Positions 1 to 7,510 of a stretch of 31,031 nucleotides of DNA are shown piece by piece (within the stretch, counting starts at the first letter, position 1; every line of letters starts with the position of its first letter). The notes under the pieces are model-generated. The model was not told the origin of the DNA, did not search any database, and saw nothing but the letters and a program-made list of their open reading frames with translations. This DNA is from CAZJDV01 sp964544865 (lineage in GTDB: Bacteria > Chloroflexota > Dehalococcoidia > Lucifugimonadales > CAJWER01): assembly GCA_964544865.1 (NCBI GenBank), contig CAZJDV010000023.1:1-31031 (forward strand), given 5' to 3'. The translations under genes were made by a program, and so were the position numbers.

Positions 1-1880
1 TGGATGGCCTTGCCCGCGTCCTGGACCGCCGTGTAGCGAAGGATGGTGACCTTGCCGGTCTCGGGATCTGTCTCCAGATCGACGAGGTGGGTGGCGAACG
101 CGGCGCCGGCGCCCGCGGGGTCCAGGTTGGCGCTGCCCACGACCGGCCCTCCCGTGGCGGAGAGGTTCCCCGCAAGCTCTTTGAAACTCATTGAAAGCTC
201 AGGATCGGACTTGTGGCGGAACACGCCGTCGACCAGCTCTATCGCGTCGTCGGTCGTCTCCCACAACAGGGCGGCACGGGCGAGCATCTGGCGCTTCACG
301 TCCTGAGCGGCCTCGTAGCTGGCCCACCCGGTCTTGAATGCCGCGCCGCTGCCTCCAGTCATGGACGTGTATCCGATCGAATCCGTGTCGCCGACCTGGG
401 GATCGACATCTTCGGCGCTTATCCCGAGCACCTCGGCGAACTGCTGGGCCGCCACAGGCCGCATGCCGCCTATGTCCATCGAGCCGATGATCAGGCTCAC
501 CGTCCCGTCGTATTTGACATTCGCCGTGGCGCAGGCCGGACCCGTGCCGTTCATCCAAAAGCCGGAGGCGACGCCCCGGCCTTGGTTGGGGCCATTTAGA
601 GGCGTCGAATAGTGCTCGTGGGCCCTGGCCGCTTCGGCGGTCTCTATGGCGCCGATTCGCGGGTTGGCCATTCCGTCAGCCCGGCGCGTGCCCTCCTTTG
701 CGGAGTTCATGATGCGAAATTCCAGCGGGTCCATGGACAGCTTGTCGCAGATCTCGTCGATCACCTGCTCTGCGGCGAAGGCGGCCGGAGGGGCTCCTGG
801 CGCCCGGTAGGCCGCTGTCTTGGGCTTGTTGTCCACGACGTCGTAGCCGTCTATCAAGACGTTCTCGATGTCGTAGGGCGAGAGCATGCATATGGCGCCC
901 CCGCCGACGGAGGACCCTGGAAACCCGCCCGCCTCGTACATCAGATCGGCTTTCGCCGCGGTGATGTGTCCCTCGTTGGTGACGCCCATCTTGAGCTTGA
1001 TGTACGTCCCCGACGTGGGGCCGGTCGCCTCCATGACATCGGCTCGGCTCATCGTTACTTTTACGGGCAAGCCCGTCTTGTGCGACAGCAGAACGGCGAC
1101 AGGCTCCAGGTAGATGGTGGTCTTTCCGCCGAAACCGCCGCCGATCTCCATGGGCACGATCTTGATCATCGACGCCGGAAGTTCAAGCATCTTGGCGGTG
1201 TTCTCGCCTATCTGGAAATGCCCCTGAGAGCTGCACCAGAGCGTTATCTTGTCCTGGGGCGTCCACCACGCGGTTGCCGAGTGGGGCTCTATGTAGCCCT
1301 GGTGCACCATGCCCGTGCGGAACTCACGCTCGACCACGAGGTCGGCCTTCTTGAAACCCTTCTCGATGTCGCCGAGGCTCAGTTGGGAGCGCGCGGCGAC
1401 GTTGCCTTCGTACTCATCGTGGAGCTGGGGCGCGCCGGGCTTCATTGCCTCCTCAATATTGGTGACGGCGGGAAGCACGTCGTATTCGACATCGATGAGG
1501 GACAGCGCCTCCTTGGCGGCATGGAGGCTGGTAGCTGCCACCGCTGCGATCGCATGGCTCTTGTAGAGCACCTTGTCGCCGGCGAGGATCTTGTTGCTCG
1601 AATGCCGGTCGCCGATTTCCAGACCCTTCGTATCCGGCAGATCTCTGGACGTGATCACGGCCCTCACGTCGGGGTGCGCATCGGCCTTGCTGGTGTCGAT
1701 GGAGACGATCCTGGCGTGGGCGTGGGGGCTTCGCAGGACCTCGCCGTATAGCAGGCCGGGCAGGTCGATGTCCGCGCCGAAACGGGCCTTGCCGGTAACC
1801 TTGTCATAGCCGTCGTGGCGAATCGGGCGTGTGCCGACGACTTTGTACTCCGTCGTAGACAGGACGATGTTGGATGGCAT
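1..1880 (-). CDS. Xanthine dehydrogenase/aldehyde oxidase-type molybdopterin-binding subunit (3' end outside window)
   Basis: This is the large, molybdenum-cofactor subunit of a xanthine oxidase-family hydroxylase, which oxidises an aldehyde or N-heterocycle using water. The frame is open from an ATG at 1880 to the left edge, about 626 codons. It begins with the usual short tail and the segment VGTRPIRHDGYDKVTGKARF (residues about 15-34). It carries the cofactor loop GGGFGGKT near residue 246 and the active-site loop AYRAPGAP at 357-364, followed by the typical AAEQVIDE helix. The loop is not the AYxCSFR of form I CO dehydrogenase, so it should not be called CoxL in the functional sense. A GGAGGT stands about 12 nt upstream of the ATG, and a weak TACAAT -10 candidate lies at 1925-1930. 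The FeS and FAD subunits are not here and may lie beyond the left edge. Substrate unknown. Confidence 0.9.
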   Translation of the reverse strand, partial: MPSNIVLSTTEYKVVGTRPIRHDGYDKVTGKARFGADIDLPGLLYGEVLRSPHAHARIVSIDTSKADAHPDVRAVITSRDLPDTKGLEIGDRHSSNKILAGDKVLYKSHAIAAVAATSLHAAKEALSLIDVEYDVLPAVTNIEEAMKPGAPQLHDEYEGNVAARSQLSLGDIEKGFKKADLVVEREFRTGMVHQGYIEPHSATAWWTPQDKITLWCSSQGHFQIGENTAKMLELPASMIKIVPMEIGGGFGGKTTIYLEPVAVLLSHKTGLPVKVTMSRADVMEATGPTSGTYIKLKMGVTNEGHITAAKADLMYEAGGFPGSSVGGGAICMLSPYDIENVLIDGYDVVDNKPKTAAYRAPGAPPAAFAAEQVIDEICDKLSMDPLEFRIMNSAKEGTRRADGMANPRIGAIETAEAARAHEHYSTPLNGPNQGRGVASGFWMNGTGPACATANVKYDGTVSLIIGSMDIGGMRPVAAQQFAEVLGISAEDVDPQVGDTDSIGYTSMTGGSGAAFKTGWASYEAAQDVKRQMLARAALLWETTDDAIELVDGVFRHKSDPELSMSFKELAGNLSATGGPVVGSANLDPAGAGAAFATHLVDLETDPETGKVTILRYTAVQDAGKAI

Positions 1881-1991
1881 GTGAGCGTCAGGACCTCCAA
1901 TGTATTTCCAATTGGGCGGCCATAATTGTATCATGCCGCGCTTCGGCGAACAGTATTTTCCAGATAGAATCTTGGGGCGCCACGCGACGGA

Positions 1992-2020
1992 TTGAACAGC
2001 GCGTGGCGGGGCGGTATAAT
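1992..2020 (+). promoter_or_regulatory. Sigma70-type promoter for the RraA-like gene
   Basis: A -35 TTGAAC (1992-1997), a 17-bp spacer and a perfect -10 TATAAT (2015-2020) lie about 60 bp before the start at 2083. Transcription would begin near 2027 in the gap between two divergent genes. Confidence 0.6.
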
Positions 2021-2082
2021 CCGGCGCAGACAAGCCCCGAGGCATCCGGGCGAGAACAAATCTGATAATGGGAGAAGAGTAT

Positions 2083-2793
2083 ATGCCAACGGTATCGGTG
2101 GAGGTGCTGAACGCGCTGAAAGGATTCGATTCGGCGACCGTGTTCAACGCGGTGGTCGAGAGCATGGGAGCGACCCAGGGTGGATCTGAGTTGGAGAGCA
2201 GCGGCGGCATCCCGGTCATCTACACGGGGCCGGCGATGCGCTGCCTGCTGCCCGAGCTTGGGACTGCCGTGGGCACCGTGGTCACGACGGAGGTCACGCC
2301 CATCGACCCGGACTCCGAGGCGATACCGTGGGACGATTACTACGAGGTGCTGGACAAGACGCCCGGCCCGATTATTGTGGTGATGAAGGACGTGGACTCT
2401 CGCCAGGGGCGCGGCGCCTGTTTCGGCGACGGCATGGCGGGAGTCCACAGGCTCTGCGGCGTCACCGGCGCAGTGCTGGAGGGCTCGGCCCGCGACGTGG
2501 CGGGCATCGAGACCGTGGGGTTGCCGATTTGGGGAACAGGTATTGTGCCGGGCCACGGTGTTTTCAACCTCGTAAGCATCAATCGATCTATCACCGTCGC
2601 CGGGCTTCGAGTACACCCGGGGGAGGTGATGATCGCCGACACCGACGGATGCACGAAGATTCCCAGCGGGCACGACGCAGAGGCCGTCCTGGCGATGGCG
2701 GGCGAGATACGAGAACGCGAGCATGCCACCCAGTCCATCGCCGCGAGGCCGGGGATGACGTACGCCAGATACCGGGAGCTGCGAGGAGGGTAG
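2083..2793 (+). CDS. RraA-like family protein (possible 2-oxo-acid aldolase)
   Basis: A 236-aa protein of the RraA/HMG-aldolase fold. It shows the family signature: GDGMAG at 115-120, then a glycine-rich loop ending GSARD with R137 and D138, the Arg-Asp pair that binds the divalent metal and pyruvate-like substrate in 4-hydroxy-4-methyl-2-oxoglutarate aldolases. Members of this fold include aldolases, oxaloacetate decarboxylases and the RNase E inhibitor RraA. Sequence alone does not say which applies, but the metabolic surroundings favour an enzyme over an RNase E regulator. An ATG at 2068 is in frame, but GGAGAAGAG sits 8 nt before the ATG at 2083, so the later start is chosen. It stands alone on the plus strand, divergent from the molybdenum hydroxylase, and converges on the PLP gene 28 nt downstream. 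Confidence 0.85.
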   Translation: MPTVSVEVLNALKGFDSATVFNAVVESMGATQGGSELESSGGIPVIYTGPAMRCLLPELGTAVGTVVTTEVTPIDPDSEAIPWDDYYEVLDKTPGPIIVVMKDVDSRQGRGACFGDGMAGVHRLCGVTGAVLEGSARDVAGIETVGLPIWGTGIVPGHGVFNLVSINRSITVAGLRVHPGEVMIADTDGCTKIPSGHDAEAVLAMAGEIREREHATQSIAARPGMTYARYRELRGG

Positions 2794-2821
2794 GGCGGAG
2801 GGCCGAGGCGTCGTATACCGT

Positions 2822-3988
2822 CTAGCTACCCCGGCCGGCTACTGAGAACTCCCGTTCAATCTCACCGCTTCTGACGCCATACATTCGGTCGTGTAGATTG
2901 ATGACCACTGTGGCGTTGTTGGGCACCACCTCGATCCGTTCGCCAAGTCTCAGCCCCGCCCTGGAGTCCGGATCGGGGTTCATGTAGTACGCAAGGCCGG
3001 ACTCGGCACCGAGACGTCCCAGCCACAGGCCGGGCCGCCCTTGGACGGAGCCAAAGCTGGGCATGTTGTTCCAATAGTAGTCCGGTTCGCCCCTGCGGCC
3101 TATGAGAGAATCGCCGCCGAATGTCTTGAGCCCTGCGTCGACCACCACATGATCTGGATGAGAGGTGCTCACCACGCCGGTCAGCACGGTGAGGGCGCAA
3201 TTCTCTTTGGTAGTGCCGTATGAGTTTACGTAGAACATATCGCCGATTACGCAGCCACCGGGATGAATCTCCGATATCCCGCTGAGCCGCCCGTCCCTCA
3301 AATAGCGGCAGGTCGCGCGGAACGTAGGGGAGGCGCCGACGGCAACGGTCTTTATTGGGAAGCCCTCCCGCCTTAGAATTCCAGCGGTCTCGGTCATGAT
3401 CGATCCAATCTCGAGGGCCATTTCGGCTACGCCCTCGTCCGTCGGGACCGGGCCTGACTCGTGCGCGTAGATACCTGCAAGGTCAATGCCTTGAAGCCGT
3501 CGGAGCTCTCTGGCCAGATACAAGACAGGCTCACCCGGCAGTACGCCGTACCGGTTAACACCGGTGTCGATCTTGATGTGCACGGAGACCGTGACGCCGG
3601 CCCCTTGGGCCAGCTCGGAGATGTCCCTGGCCTGCTCAATCATATCTATCACGATGCCGAGCGTTAGACCTGGCTTGCCAAGAAGTCTCCTAAGTTTTTC
3701 CAGCTTGCGCTCGCCGTAGAACGGGTGGGCGATCATGAGGTCGTCGATACCCGCCTCCGCCATGACCTCGGCCTGGTCGACCGTGCCGACCTCGACGCCA
3801 AGGGCCCCAGTTTGAATCTGCATCTTAGCTATAGCCGGACACTGATGAATCTTGACATGTGGCCGCAGCTCGACCCCCGCCCCGGCCGCCACCTGGGACA
3901 TCTCCCCTATGTTCGCCTCCAGTCTGTCCAAATCCACCAGCACGGCGGGCGTGTCCAGAGATGGGTAACGGACTCCTGGTTCACCCAT
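2822..3988 (-). CDS. D-threonine aldolase/D-serine dehydratase-like PLP protein with altered metal site
   Basis: A 388-aa fold-type III PLP protein with an N-terminal alanine-racemase-like barrel followed by the DSD1-type C-terminal domain. The N-terminus shows DTPAVLVDLDRLEANI and then RPHVKIH, with K46 as the expected PLP Schiff-base lysine. Family enzymes dehydrate D-serine or cleave D-threonine and related 3-hydroxy-D-amino acids, and they need a metal held by a C-terminal His plus Cys or Asp, usually in a PNHxC-like motif. Here that motif reads VPNNATVVINL, placing N358 and T360 where the ligands should be. The start has GAGGGGG 5 nt upstream. It is the last gene of the minus-strand run, 9 nt after the sulfotransferase stop. 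Fold assignment is firm; catalytic activity is doubtful or changed. Confidence 0.88.
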   Translation of the reverse strand: MGEPGVRYPSLDTPAVLVDLDRLEANIGEMSQVAAGAGVELRPHVKIHQCPAIAKMQIQTGALGVEVGTVDQAEVMAEAGIDDLMIAHPFYGERKLEKLRRLLGKPGLTLGIVIDMIEQARDISELAQGAGVTVSVHIKIDTGVNRYGVLPGEPVLYLARELRRLQGIDLAGIYAHESGPVPTDEGVAEMALEIGSIMTETAGILRREGFPIKTVAVGASPTFRATCRYLRDGRLSGISEIHPGGCVIGDMFYVNSYGTTKENCALTVLTGVVSTSHPDHVVVDAGLKTFGGDSLIGRRGEPDYYWNNMPSFGSVQGRPGLWLGRLGAESGLAYYMNPDPDSRAGLRLGERIEVVPNNATVVINLHDRMYGVRSGEIEREFSVAGRGS

Positions 3989-3997
3989 GATTCCCCC

Positions 3998-4930
3998 TCA
4001 TACGTGGCGAACCGCCGCGCGGCCGTGTTCGAGCCAGAGCGCGCATTCGGTCGTGAGCTCGCGCGCGACCGCCGCCTCGTGAAGTTCGAGGTCCCCGGAG
4101 GTAAGGACCGCTTTCCAACGCCCGTTTGTACCCTTATGGAAGAACGATTGCGCTCCACCCTGGAATGTTCCTTTGAAATCGGGCCAGATGCGCTCTGCGT
4201 TGCTCTTCATGGTCTTGAAGGTAACGGCGTCCACTATGGATGGGAGCGCGTCCTTTGGCGTCTCGATATCCAGGAAGCCGGCCACGCGCTGTATTTCGCC
4301 CTCCAGATCGCTCAGGAGGTCGTTGAAGTGAACGAACAGGATGTTGGGCAGATGGCGGTAGTCCCACCACGACTGCACGTGGCGCATGTTGGCCCAGAAC
4401 GGATAACCCTCACTCTCCCATTCGAATTGTCCCGTTGTCGTCCACCCGTGCCAGAACTTGCGAATGTCACTGGGGCAATAGGGAAGGGCGGCGCCTATGA
4501 GGCCAGCCGATTCGTTGACTCGTTCATAGAGCTCTGGGGTGTAGTTACGGTAGTGGTTCCAGAGCGACATGAAGACGTCACGGGCGTCGCGCCCAACCAC
4601 GATATACTTGGCATTCGCGTAGTAGGGCAGGCCGTCGAGCGGAAGGTGAGTTTTGACAGACCTCCTGCCCCGCTGCGATTCGAGACCGGTCATTATGTCG
4701 TCGAGCGACGACATCCGCATGTCTATCCACGGAGATATGTTCTTAAGCGAGATGTCCTCTCGGTCGCCGTGCAGCAGTTTGAGCACGATCATCTGCATCC
4801 AGGTTGTACCCGATTTGTAAGGTGTGGCGACGATGATGTCGCCGTCCCGCACCGTGTAGCGGTCCCATCGAGTGCTGTCCAGGTGATGGTTCTGGTAGAC
4901 GTGTTCTAGTCGCGGCAGTTTCGTCGACAC
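3998..4930 (-). CDS. PAPS-dependent sulfotransferase
   Basis: A 310-aa soluble Sulfotransfer_1-type enzyme, expected to move a sulfuryl group from 3'-phosphoadenylyl sulfate to a hydroxyl of a small molecule. The 5'-phosphosulfate loop reads TPYKSGTTW (36-44, K39 catalytic). The base histidine is H95 in VKTHLPL. The 3'-phosphate site is VVGRDARDVFMS, with R114 and S122. Near the C-terminus FFHKGTNGRWK matches the RKGxxGDWK motif. This is the cytosolic (SULT-like) pattern, uncommon in bacterial gene clusters. The GTG at 4930, preceded by GGAAGGG, is chosen because the frame remains open upstream only as an overlap with the NHL gene and is not enzyme-like there. It lies 47 nt after the NHL gene and 9 nt before the PLP gene. 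The acceptor is unknown. Confidence 0.9.
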   Translation of the reverse strand: MSTKLPRLEHVYQNHHLDSTRWDRYTVRDGDIIVATPYKSGTTWMQMIVLKLLHGDREDISLKNISPWIDMRMSSLDDIMTGLESQRGRRSVKTHLPLDGLPYYANAKYIVVGRDARDVFMSLWNHYRNYTPELYERVNESAGLIGAALPYCPSDIRKFWHGWTTTGQFEWESEGYPFWANMRHVQSWWDYRHLPNILFVHFNDLLSDLEGEIQRVAGFLDIETPKDALPSIVDAVTFKTMKSNAERIWPDFKGTFQGGAQSFFHKGTNGRWKAVLTSGDLELHEAAVARELTTECALWLEHGRAAVRHV

Positions 4931-4977
4931 CTGCTCTGTTTCCCTTCCTGATTGACGGTTGACGCGTCTGTCGGCGA

Positions 4978-7164
4978 TCACACGGTCGAAAGCTTCACCG
5001 CCTTGATGCGGTTGTTGTAGTGGTCGCTGATGAGAAGGATGTCGTCGCCGTAGAAGCACAGGCCGTGGGGCTCGTTCAGGCCGGCCTGTGTAGCGACGCC
5101 CCGGTCTCCCGCGTCGCCGGGCGTGTCGCCGCCCGCAATGGTTTTCAGCGAGCCGTCCTTCCACGTTGGAAGGACGGCTCTGACGCGGTTGTTGCGCGAG
5201 TCGGAGACGTAGACTGTGCCACCGACGCTGACGGCCAGGCCAAAGGGCTTATGGAGCATAGCCTCACCGGCGGGGGTGCCGTCCGTCGAAAACCCGGCCT
5301 CTCCGGTGCCGATTATCGTGGAGATCCGGCCTGCTGTGTCTACCTTTCGCACCACGTGAAAGTCCCGGTCGGTGAAGTAGAGGTTTCCATCGCCGTCGAA
5401 GCAGATCGCGGTCGGAGAACCGATCCGGGCGTCGGTAGCCGGACCGCCGTCGCCCGAGTAGCCGTGGACGCCGTTGCCGGCCACGGTGGTAATGATACTT
5501 GACTCGGCCTCGATCTTGCGGACGCGGCCGGCCGCGTCGCCGACGTAGACGTCTCCATCTGGGCCGTGGGCTACGGCCTCGACCCTCACCAGGCCGGCTG
5601 ACACCGCAGGTCCGCCGTCGCCGTTGTCCCATCCAACGCCCGTGCCGGCGATGCTGGTCATGACGCCGTCCCGGCCCACCCGCCGCACGCGGCCGTTGTA
5701 GGTGTCGGCGATCACGACGCGGCCCTTGGAGTCTACGGACACGTCGTGTGGGTTGAACAAATGGGCCTCGGTGGCGGGGCCGGTGTTGCCCCCGTAGGCC
5801 CTGCCTCCGCTGCCCGCGACGGTGCGAATGACGCCGCTATTCGGGTCGATGGCTCGGATGCGCTCGTGCTGCATGTCCGCTATGAAGATGTGGCCGTCCG
5901 GCCCGACGCTGATCCCGCCCGGGCAGGCCAGAAACGCCTCGGTAGCCGGTCCACCGTCGTGGATGCTCGTGCCGCCCAGCACCGTGGTGACGATGCCCGT
6001 TTCGCCGTTGCACCGGCGCAGCCGGCCCGAGGAGTCGCTCCAGAAGACGGTGCCGTCGGGATCCGCCCAGATGCCCGACTCGATGGGGTTACACCGGGTC
6101 TGCATGCCCGGAAGATCTTCCCGCTCGTAGCCGGGAAGACCGTTGCCCACGAGCGTGGTGACGATGCTCGTTTTCGCGTCCACCTTCCGCACCATGAGAC
6201 CCCGCGCCTCGCCGACGTAGATGTTATCGTGGGCGTCGATGGCGATGGCGTCGGGCGTGTTCGTCGCCGCCTCGGCCGCCGGGCCTCCGTCTCCGTTGGA
6301 AGCCTGCTCGCCGGTTCCCAGGACGGTTGTGATCATTCCCGATTCCATGTCGATCTTGCGGATGCGGTTATTCGCGTTGTCGCAGACGTACAGGTCGCCT
6401 CTGGAATCGAAGGCGAGGTGCTCGGGAAATTGGAATGCCGTCTCGGTCGCGGGGCCCCCATCACCGTGAAACCCCATGAAGCTGAAGGCTCCGCCGCTAT
6501 AAGGCCGGCTCGCACCTCGCTCCGATGGGTAGTGGCGGGTGTTCTGTCCGGCTATGGTCTCGATGACGCCGGTCTTCGCGTCGATCCGCCGGACGTTGCT
6601 GTCCCACTTACCGCACACGTAAAGGTTGCCCTCGCCGTCCACCGCGACGCCGGTCGTGGTGTCGAACTCGGCCTCCAGGGCCGGCCCGCCGTCGCCGCCG
6701 CGCCCCACACGTCCGGACCCGGCCACTCGGGTGATTATGCCCGTCTCGATGTCGATGCGACGGACCACGTTGGGCCCCAGGTCGGGGCCCCGGGCTCCAA
6801 GCTGCGAGAAGTAGATGTTTCCTTGCTTGTCCAGGCAGAGGTCGTGGGGCGTGAACACCCTCGCATCGACCGCGGGGCCACCGTCGCCGGAGTCCTCGGG
6901 CACGCCGTCGCCGGCGAACGTGTGTAGGATGCCCTGCGTGTCTATGCGCCAGATGCGGTGGGCGCGAATATCAGCCACGACCAGGTCGCCGGCGGGAAGG
7001 CGCACGACGCCCATCGGCCAGCCGGCGTCGGCCTCCCGCGCCGGGATGCCGTCGTGGTACCCGGTACCTGCGATGCTGATGATCGTGCCCGGTTTCATCT
7101 GCGAGAGGCTTTCGATAGGGTTTACCAGTTCATGATCTCCAGGTTCTCTTGCTGCCTTTCTCAA
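4978..7164 (-). CDS. NHL-repeat protein with twelve blades (copy 1)
   Basis: A 728-aa protein built almost wholly of NHL repeats. I count twelve units of about 56 residues, each with the pattern GDGGPA, then a GNLYVxD-type strand, then RIRKID and ITTVAG. Twelve repeats fit two six-bladed beta-propellers in series. Units 4 and 6 are irregular: unit 4 has a longer insert rich in S, G and P. No signal peptide or membrane segment is seen, so the protein is probably cytoplasmic. NHL propellers generally bind ligands, RNA or proteins, and a few are enzymes; no function can be assigned here. The start is uncertain. The longest frame begins at a TTG (7164) inside the end of the MazG-like gene, and an ATG at 7098 would also keep all repeats. 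It is a close paralogue of the gene at 7511-9637. Confidence 0.9.
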   Translation of the reverse strand: MRKAAREPGDHELVNPIESLSQMKPGTIISIAGTGYHDGIPAREADAGWPMGVVRLPAGDLVVADIRAHRIWRIDTQGILHTFAGDGVPEDSGDGGPAVDARVFTPHDLCLDKQGNIYFSQLGARGPDLGPNVVRRIDIETGIITRVAGSGRVGRGGDGGPALEAEFDTTTGVAVDGEGNLYVCGKWDSNVRRIDAKTGVIETIAGQNTRHYPSERGASRPYSGGAFSFMGFHGDGGPATETAFQFPEHLAFDSRGDLYVCDNANNRIRKIDMESGMITTVLGTGEQASNGDGGPAAEAATNTPDAIAIDAHDNIYVGEARGLMVRKVDAKTSIVTTLVGNGLPGYEREDLPGMQTRCNPIESGIWADPDGTVFWSDSSGRLRRCNGETGIVTTVLGGTSIHDGGPATEAFLACPGGISVGPDGHIFIADMQHERIRAIDPNSGVIRTVAGSGGRAYGGNTGPATEAHLFNPHDVSVDSKGRVVIADTYNGRVRRVGRDGVMTSIAGTGVGWDNGDGGPAVSAGLVRVEAVAHGPDGDVYVGDAAGRVRKIEAESSIITTVAGNGVHGYSGDGGPATDARIGSPTAICFDGDGNLYFTDRDFHVVRKVDTAGRISTIIGTGEAGFSTDGTPAGEAMLHKPFGLAVSVGGTVYVSDSRNNRVRAVLPTWKDGSLKTIAGGDTPGDAGDRGVATQAGLNEPHGLCFYGDDILLISDHYNNRIKAVKLSTV

Positions 7165-7357
7165 AGAACTTCCTGACGACGGCCTGCTCGATGTCGATAT
7201 CGAACCGGTTCGCCAGGACGGTCAGGAGGACGAACACGTCCGCGATCTCCTCCTCAAGCTGGCTCCCATCGAAATCATCGTAGTTGACCGACCACAGGCG
7301 CTTGATCTGCGACGCGATTTCCCTGCTCTCCTCGCTCAACAGTACCTGGATTTTCAC
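7130..7357 (-). CDS. MazG-like nucleotide pyrophosphohydrolase, unclear or lost N-terminus
   Basis: A short all-alpha MazG-type domain, 75 aa from a GTG at 7357. Both metal-binding pairs of the family are visible: ExxE in SEESREI, and ExxD in EEEIADVFVLL. The C-terminus FFEKGSKRTWRS is also typical. Family enzymes hydrolyse nucleoside triphosphates to monophosphates and PPi. Homology-like sequence (LADLQQAISEVRSERGF) continues upstream of the GTG for 29 codons to a TGA at 7445-7447, with no ATG, GTG or TTG in that stretch; only an ACG follows the TGA. Either the start is unusual, the 5' end is frameshifted, or a shortened protein is made. The gene sits between two NHL paralogues and overlaps the longest version of the downstream one. 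Could be functional or decaying. Confidence 0.65.
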   Translation of the reverse strand: MKIQVLLSEESREIASQIKRLWSVNYDDFDGSQLEEEIADVFVLLTVLANRFDIDIEQAVVRKFFEKGSKRTWRS

Positions 7358-7510
7358 CGGATCGGTGACGAAGCCCCGTTCGGACCTGACCTCCGATATC
7401 GCCTGCTGAAGGTCGGCAAGCTCTGACTTGTCTCCGCCTTTCGTTCAGGCTATCCGTCAGCGTCTCATTCTGGTGAGAGCTGGATCACACAGGTGCAAAT
7501 TGGCTCCTGG

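Noticed and set aside
612..1751. Long open frame on the plus strand (379 codons)
   Set aside because: It lies wholly opposite the molybdenum hydroxylase gene, whose motifs are unmistakable. The plus-strand translation is rich in G, R, H and V without any domain.
1..1880. Aerobic CO dehydrogenase large subunit
   Set aside because: The active-site loop is AYRAPGAP, not the AYxCSFR of form I CO dehydrogenase; the general xanthine oxidase family is the safer call.
3725..4909. Long open frame on the plus strand opposite the PLP and sulfotransferase genes
   Set aside because: The minus-strand genes carry complete catalytic motifs; the plus-strand frame is a GC-driven shadow.
4931..5164. N-terminal extension of the sulfotransferase frame to 5164
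   Set aside because: It overlaps the end of the NHL protein, and its Arg/Gly-rich translation is not sulfotransferase-like. The GTG at 4930 has a ribosome site.
5746..6927. Plus-strand frame opposite the first NHL gene
   Set aside because: Its apparent repeats simply mirror the NHL repeats on the other strand.
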